Part shown: positions 61,301-64,000 of the stretch, in pieces
How positions within the stretch are numbered: position 1 is the first letter of the stretch
How the letters are laid out: each line of letters begins with the position of its first letter
Assembly: GCA_032718475.1 (NCBI GenBank)
Contig: JAUCBJ010003082.1
Span: forward strand, 1 to 64,000
Source of the DNA: Nemertoderma westbladi
Taxonomy: Eukaryota; Xenacoelomorpha; Nemertodermatida; Nemertodermatidae
DNA length: 64,000 nucleotides
Direction: 5' to 3'
Notes under the pieces: generated by a model
The model's input: the letters and a program-made list of their open reading frames with translations, nothing else
What the model was told of the DNA's origin: nothing
Databases searched by the model: none
Translations under genes and position numbers: made by a program

Positions 61301-64000
61301 TCAAACTAAGGTGACATTACCTTATGTAACCTGATCTTGTAACTCGAACTAATGTACCCTTACCTTATGTAACCTGATCTTGTAACTCAAACTAATGTAA
61401 TCTTAACTTCTGTAACCTGATCTTGTAACTCGAACTAATGTAACTTGCCTTGTGTAAACTGATCTTGTAACTCGAACTAATGTAACCTTACCTTCTGTAA
61501 CCTGATCTTAAATAACCCAAACTAATGTAACCTTACCTTATGTAACCTGATCTTGTAACTCGAACTAATGTAACCTTGCCTTGTGTAAACTGATCTTGTA
61601 ACTCAAACTAAGGTAACCTTACCTTATGTAACCTGATCTTAAGTAACCCAAACCAATGTAACCTTACCTTATGTAACCTGATCTTGTAACTCGAACTAAT
61701 GTAACCTTACCTTATGTAACCTGATCTTAAGTAACCCAAACCAATGTAACCTTAACTTCTGTAACCTGATCTTAAATAACCCAAACTAATGTAACCTTAC
61801 CTTATGTAACCTGATATTGTAACTCGAACTATTGTAACCTTGCCTTCTGTAACCTGATCTTGTAACTCAAACTAAGGTAACCTTACCTTCTGTAACCTGA
61901 TCTTGTAACTCGAACTAATGTACCCTTACCTTATGTAACCTGATCTTGTAACTCAAACTAAGGTAACCTAACCTTCTGTAACCTAATCTTGTAACTCAAA
62001 CTAAGGTAACCTTACCTTCTGTAACCTGATCTTGTAACTCGAACTAATGTATCCTTACCTTATGTAACCTGATCTTGTAACTCGAACTAATGTAACCTTA
62101 CCTTATGTAACCTGATCTTAAGTAACCCAAACCAATGTAACCTTACCTTCTGTAACCTGATCTTGTAACTCGAACTAATGTATCCTTACCTTATGTAACC
62201 TGATCTTGTAACTCGAACTAATGTACCCTTACCTTATGTAACCTGATCTTGTAACTCAAACTAAGGTAACCTAACCTTCTGTAACCTAATCTTGTAACTC
62301 AAACTAAGATAATCTTACCTTCTGTAACCTGATCTTGTAACTCGAACTAATGTACCCTTACCTTATGTAACCTGATCTTGTAACGCAAACTAAGGTAACC
62401 TAACCTTCTGTAACCTAATCTTGTAACTCAAACTAAGGTAACCTTACCTTCTGTAACCTGATCTTGTAACTCAAACTAAGGTAACCTTACCTTCTGTAAC
62501 CTGATCTTGTAACTCAAACTAAGGTAACCTTACCTTCTGTAACCTGATCTTGTAACTCGAACTAATGTATCCTTACCTTATGTAACCTGATCTTGTAACT
62601 CGAACTAATGTATCCTTACCTTATGTAACCTGATCTTGTAACTCGAACTAATGTAACCTTACCTTATGTAACCTGATCTTAAGTAACCCAAACCAATGTA
62701 ACCTTACCTTATGTACCCTGATCTTAAATAACCAAACAAATTTAACCTTACCTTCTGTAACCTGATCTTAAATAACCCAAACAAATGTAACCTTATCTTA
62801 TGTACCCTGAACTTAAATAACCAAACAAATGTAACCTTACCTTCTGTAACCTGATCTTATGTAACCCAAACGAATGTAACTTTTCCTTATGCAACCTGAT
62901 CTTTTAACTCGAACTAATGTAACCTTACCTTCTGTAACCTGATCTTAAATAACCCAAACTAATGTAACACTACCTTATGTAACCTGCCTGATCTTGTAAC
63001 TCGAACTAATGTAACCTTACCTTATGTAACCTGATCATGTAATTCGAACTAATGTACCCTTACCTTATGTAACCTGATCTTAAGTAACCCAAACCAATGT
63101 AACATTGCCTTATGTAACCTGATCTTGTAACCCAAACTAATGTAACCTTACCTTATGTACCCTGATCTTAAATAACCCAAACTAATGTAACACTACCTTA
63201 TGTAACCTGATCTTGTAACTCAAAACTAAGGTGACATTACCTTATGTAACCTGATCTTGTAACTCGAACTAATGTACCCTTACCTTATGTAACCTGATCT
63301 TGTAACTCAAACTAATGTAACCTTCTGTAACCTGATCTTAAATAACCAAACAAATGTACCCTTACCTTATGTAACCTGATCTTGTAACTTGAACTAATGT
63401 AACCTTACCTTATGTAACCTGATCTTAAGTAACCAAACTAATGCAACCTTATGTAACCTGATCTTGTAACTCAAACTAAGTTAACCTTACCTTCTGTAAC
63501 CTGATCTTAAGTAACCCAAACTAATGCAACCTTACCTTATGTACCCTGAACTTAAATAACCAAACAAATGTAACCTTGCCTTCTGTAACCTAATCTTAAG
63601 TAACCCAAACTAATGTAACCTTATCTTATGTACCCTGAACTTAAATAACCAAACAAATGTAACCTTACCTTCTGTAACCTGATCTTATGTAACCCAAACG
63701 AATGTAACTTTTCCTTATGTAACCTGATCTTTTAACTCGAACTAATGTAACCTTACCTTCTGTAACCTGATTATAAATAACCCAAACTAATGTAACACTA
63801 CCTTATGTAACCTGATCTTGTAACTCGAACTAATGTAACCTTACCTTATGTAACCTGATCTTGTAACTCGAACTAATGTACCCTTACCTTATGTAACCTG
63901 ATCTTAAGTAACCCAAACCAATGTTACCTTACCTTATGTAACCTGATCTTGTAACTCAAACTAATGTAACCTTTCCTTATGTAACCTGATCTTGTAACCC
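55340..64000. repeat. Second 43-bp satellite array (satellite C), runs off the window
   Basis: About 200 copies of a 43-bp monomer that itself consists of three related words: TGTAACCTTACCTTA, TGTAACCTGATCT and TGTAACTCGAACTAA. Variants (AAGTAACCCAAACCAA, AAATAACCCAAACTAA, TACCCTGATCTTAAATAACC, AACCTTCTGTAACC) recur in ordered blocks. The order at about 58860-61200 is repeated at about 61733-64000 with offsets of roughly 2.77-3.0 kb. It shares no sequence with satellite A and contains no gene or telomere repeat. Confidence 0.97.

Noticed and set aside
55340-64000. Telomeric repeat because of many TAACCT words
   Set aside because: The period is 43 bp with three different sub-words. No run of TTAGGG/CCCTAA-type telomere units exists.

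Overview
This is a eukaryotic, almost certainly animal, window dominated by repeats. The animal origin is inferred from a near-intact BEL/Pao-class LTR retrotransposon polyprotein (a class essentially restricted to metazoans), hAT-type elements with 8-bp target duplications, kilobase satellites, and genes for animal-type C1-tetrahydrofolate synthase and neuroguidin. No prokaryotic operon structure is present. The species is not identifiable from the sequence. Frequent ACCGGT and TAGGCCTA palindromes suggest a marine invertebrate, but that is an impression only.

Layout. 1-14600: a 43-bp AT-rich satellite with higher-order repeats and kilobase-scale block duplications. 14600-17137: intergenic, with a 41-bp hairpin minisatellite. 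17138-19939 (-): intronless full-length C1-THF synthase (MTHFD1). 19940-23690: nested non-autonomous elements, namely a foldback element, a 1.6-kb hAT-type element carrying two inverted minisatellites, and a minisatellite with inverted arms. 23690-38264: a 14.6-kb segment bounded by 196-bp direct repeats that match at every base and interrupting that minisatellite. It contains a BEL/Pao gag-pol on the minus strand, split into two overlapping frames, plus unexplained coding-like sequence 3' of pol. 38265-41330: mixed repeats ending in a regular array of nine CTCF-like motifs. 41607-42542 (+): intronless neuroguidin. 43535-51632: a 19-bp minisatellite hit by a 1.2-kb hAT-type element and by a poly(A)-tailed retroposed fragment. 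51672-52727 (-): an unidentified basic 351-residue protein. 54635-55325: a 15-bp minisatellite. 55340 to the end: a second, sequence-unrelated 43-bp satellite that continues past the window.

Functionally, MTHFD1 (cytosolic one-carbon/folate metabolism) and NGDN (nucleolar small-subunit processome and mRNA regulation) are unlinked housekeeping genes. All the apparent host genes are single uninterrupted frames, so this is either an intron-poor genome or a set of retrocopies.

Most interesting signals: the nine CTCF-like sites spaced about 146 bp apart upstream of NGDN; the -1 slippery heptamer at the gag/pol frame break; the direct-repeat-bounded 14.6-kb element with extra coding-like sequence; and the mosaic block duplications within both 43-bp satellites. 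Repeat comparisons were made by eye, so identities are spot-checked rather than computed.
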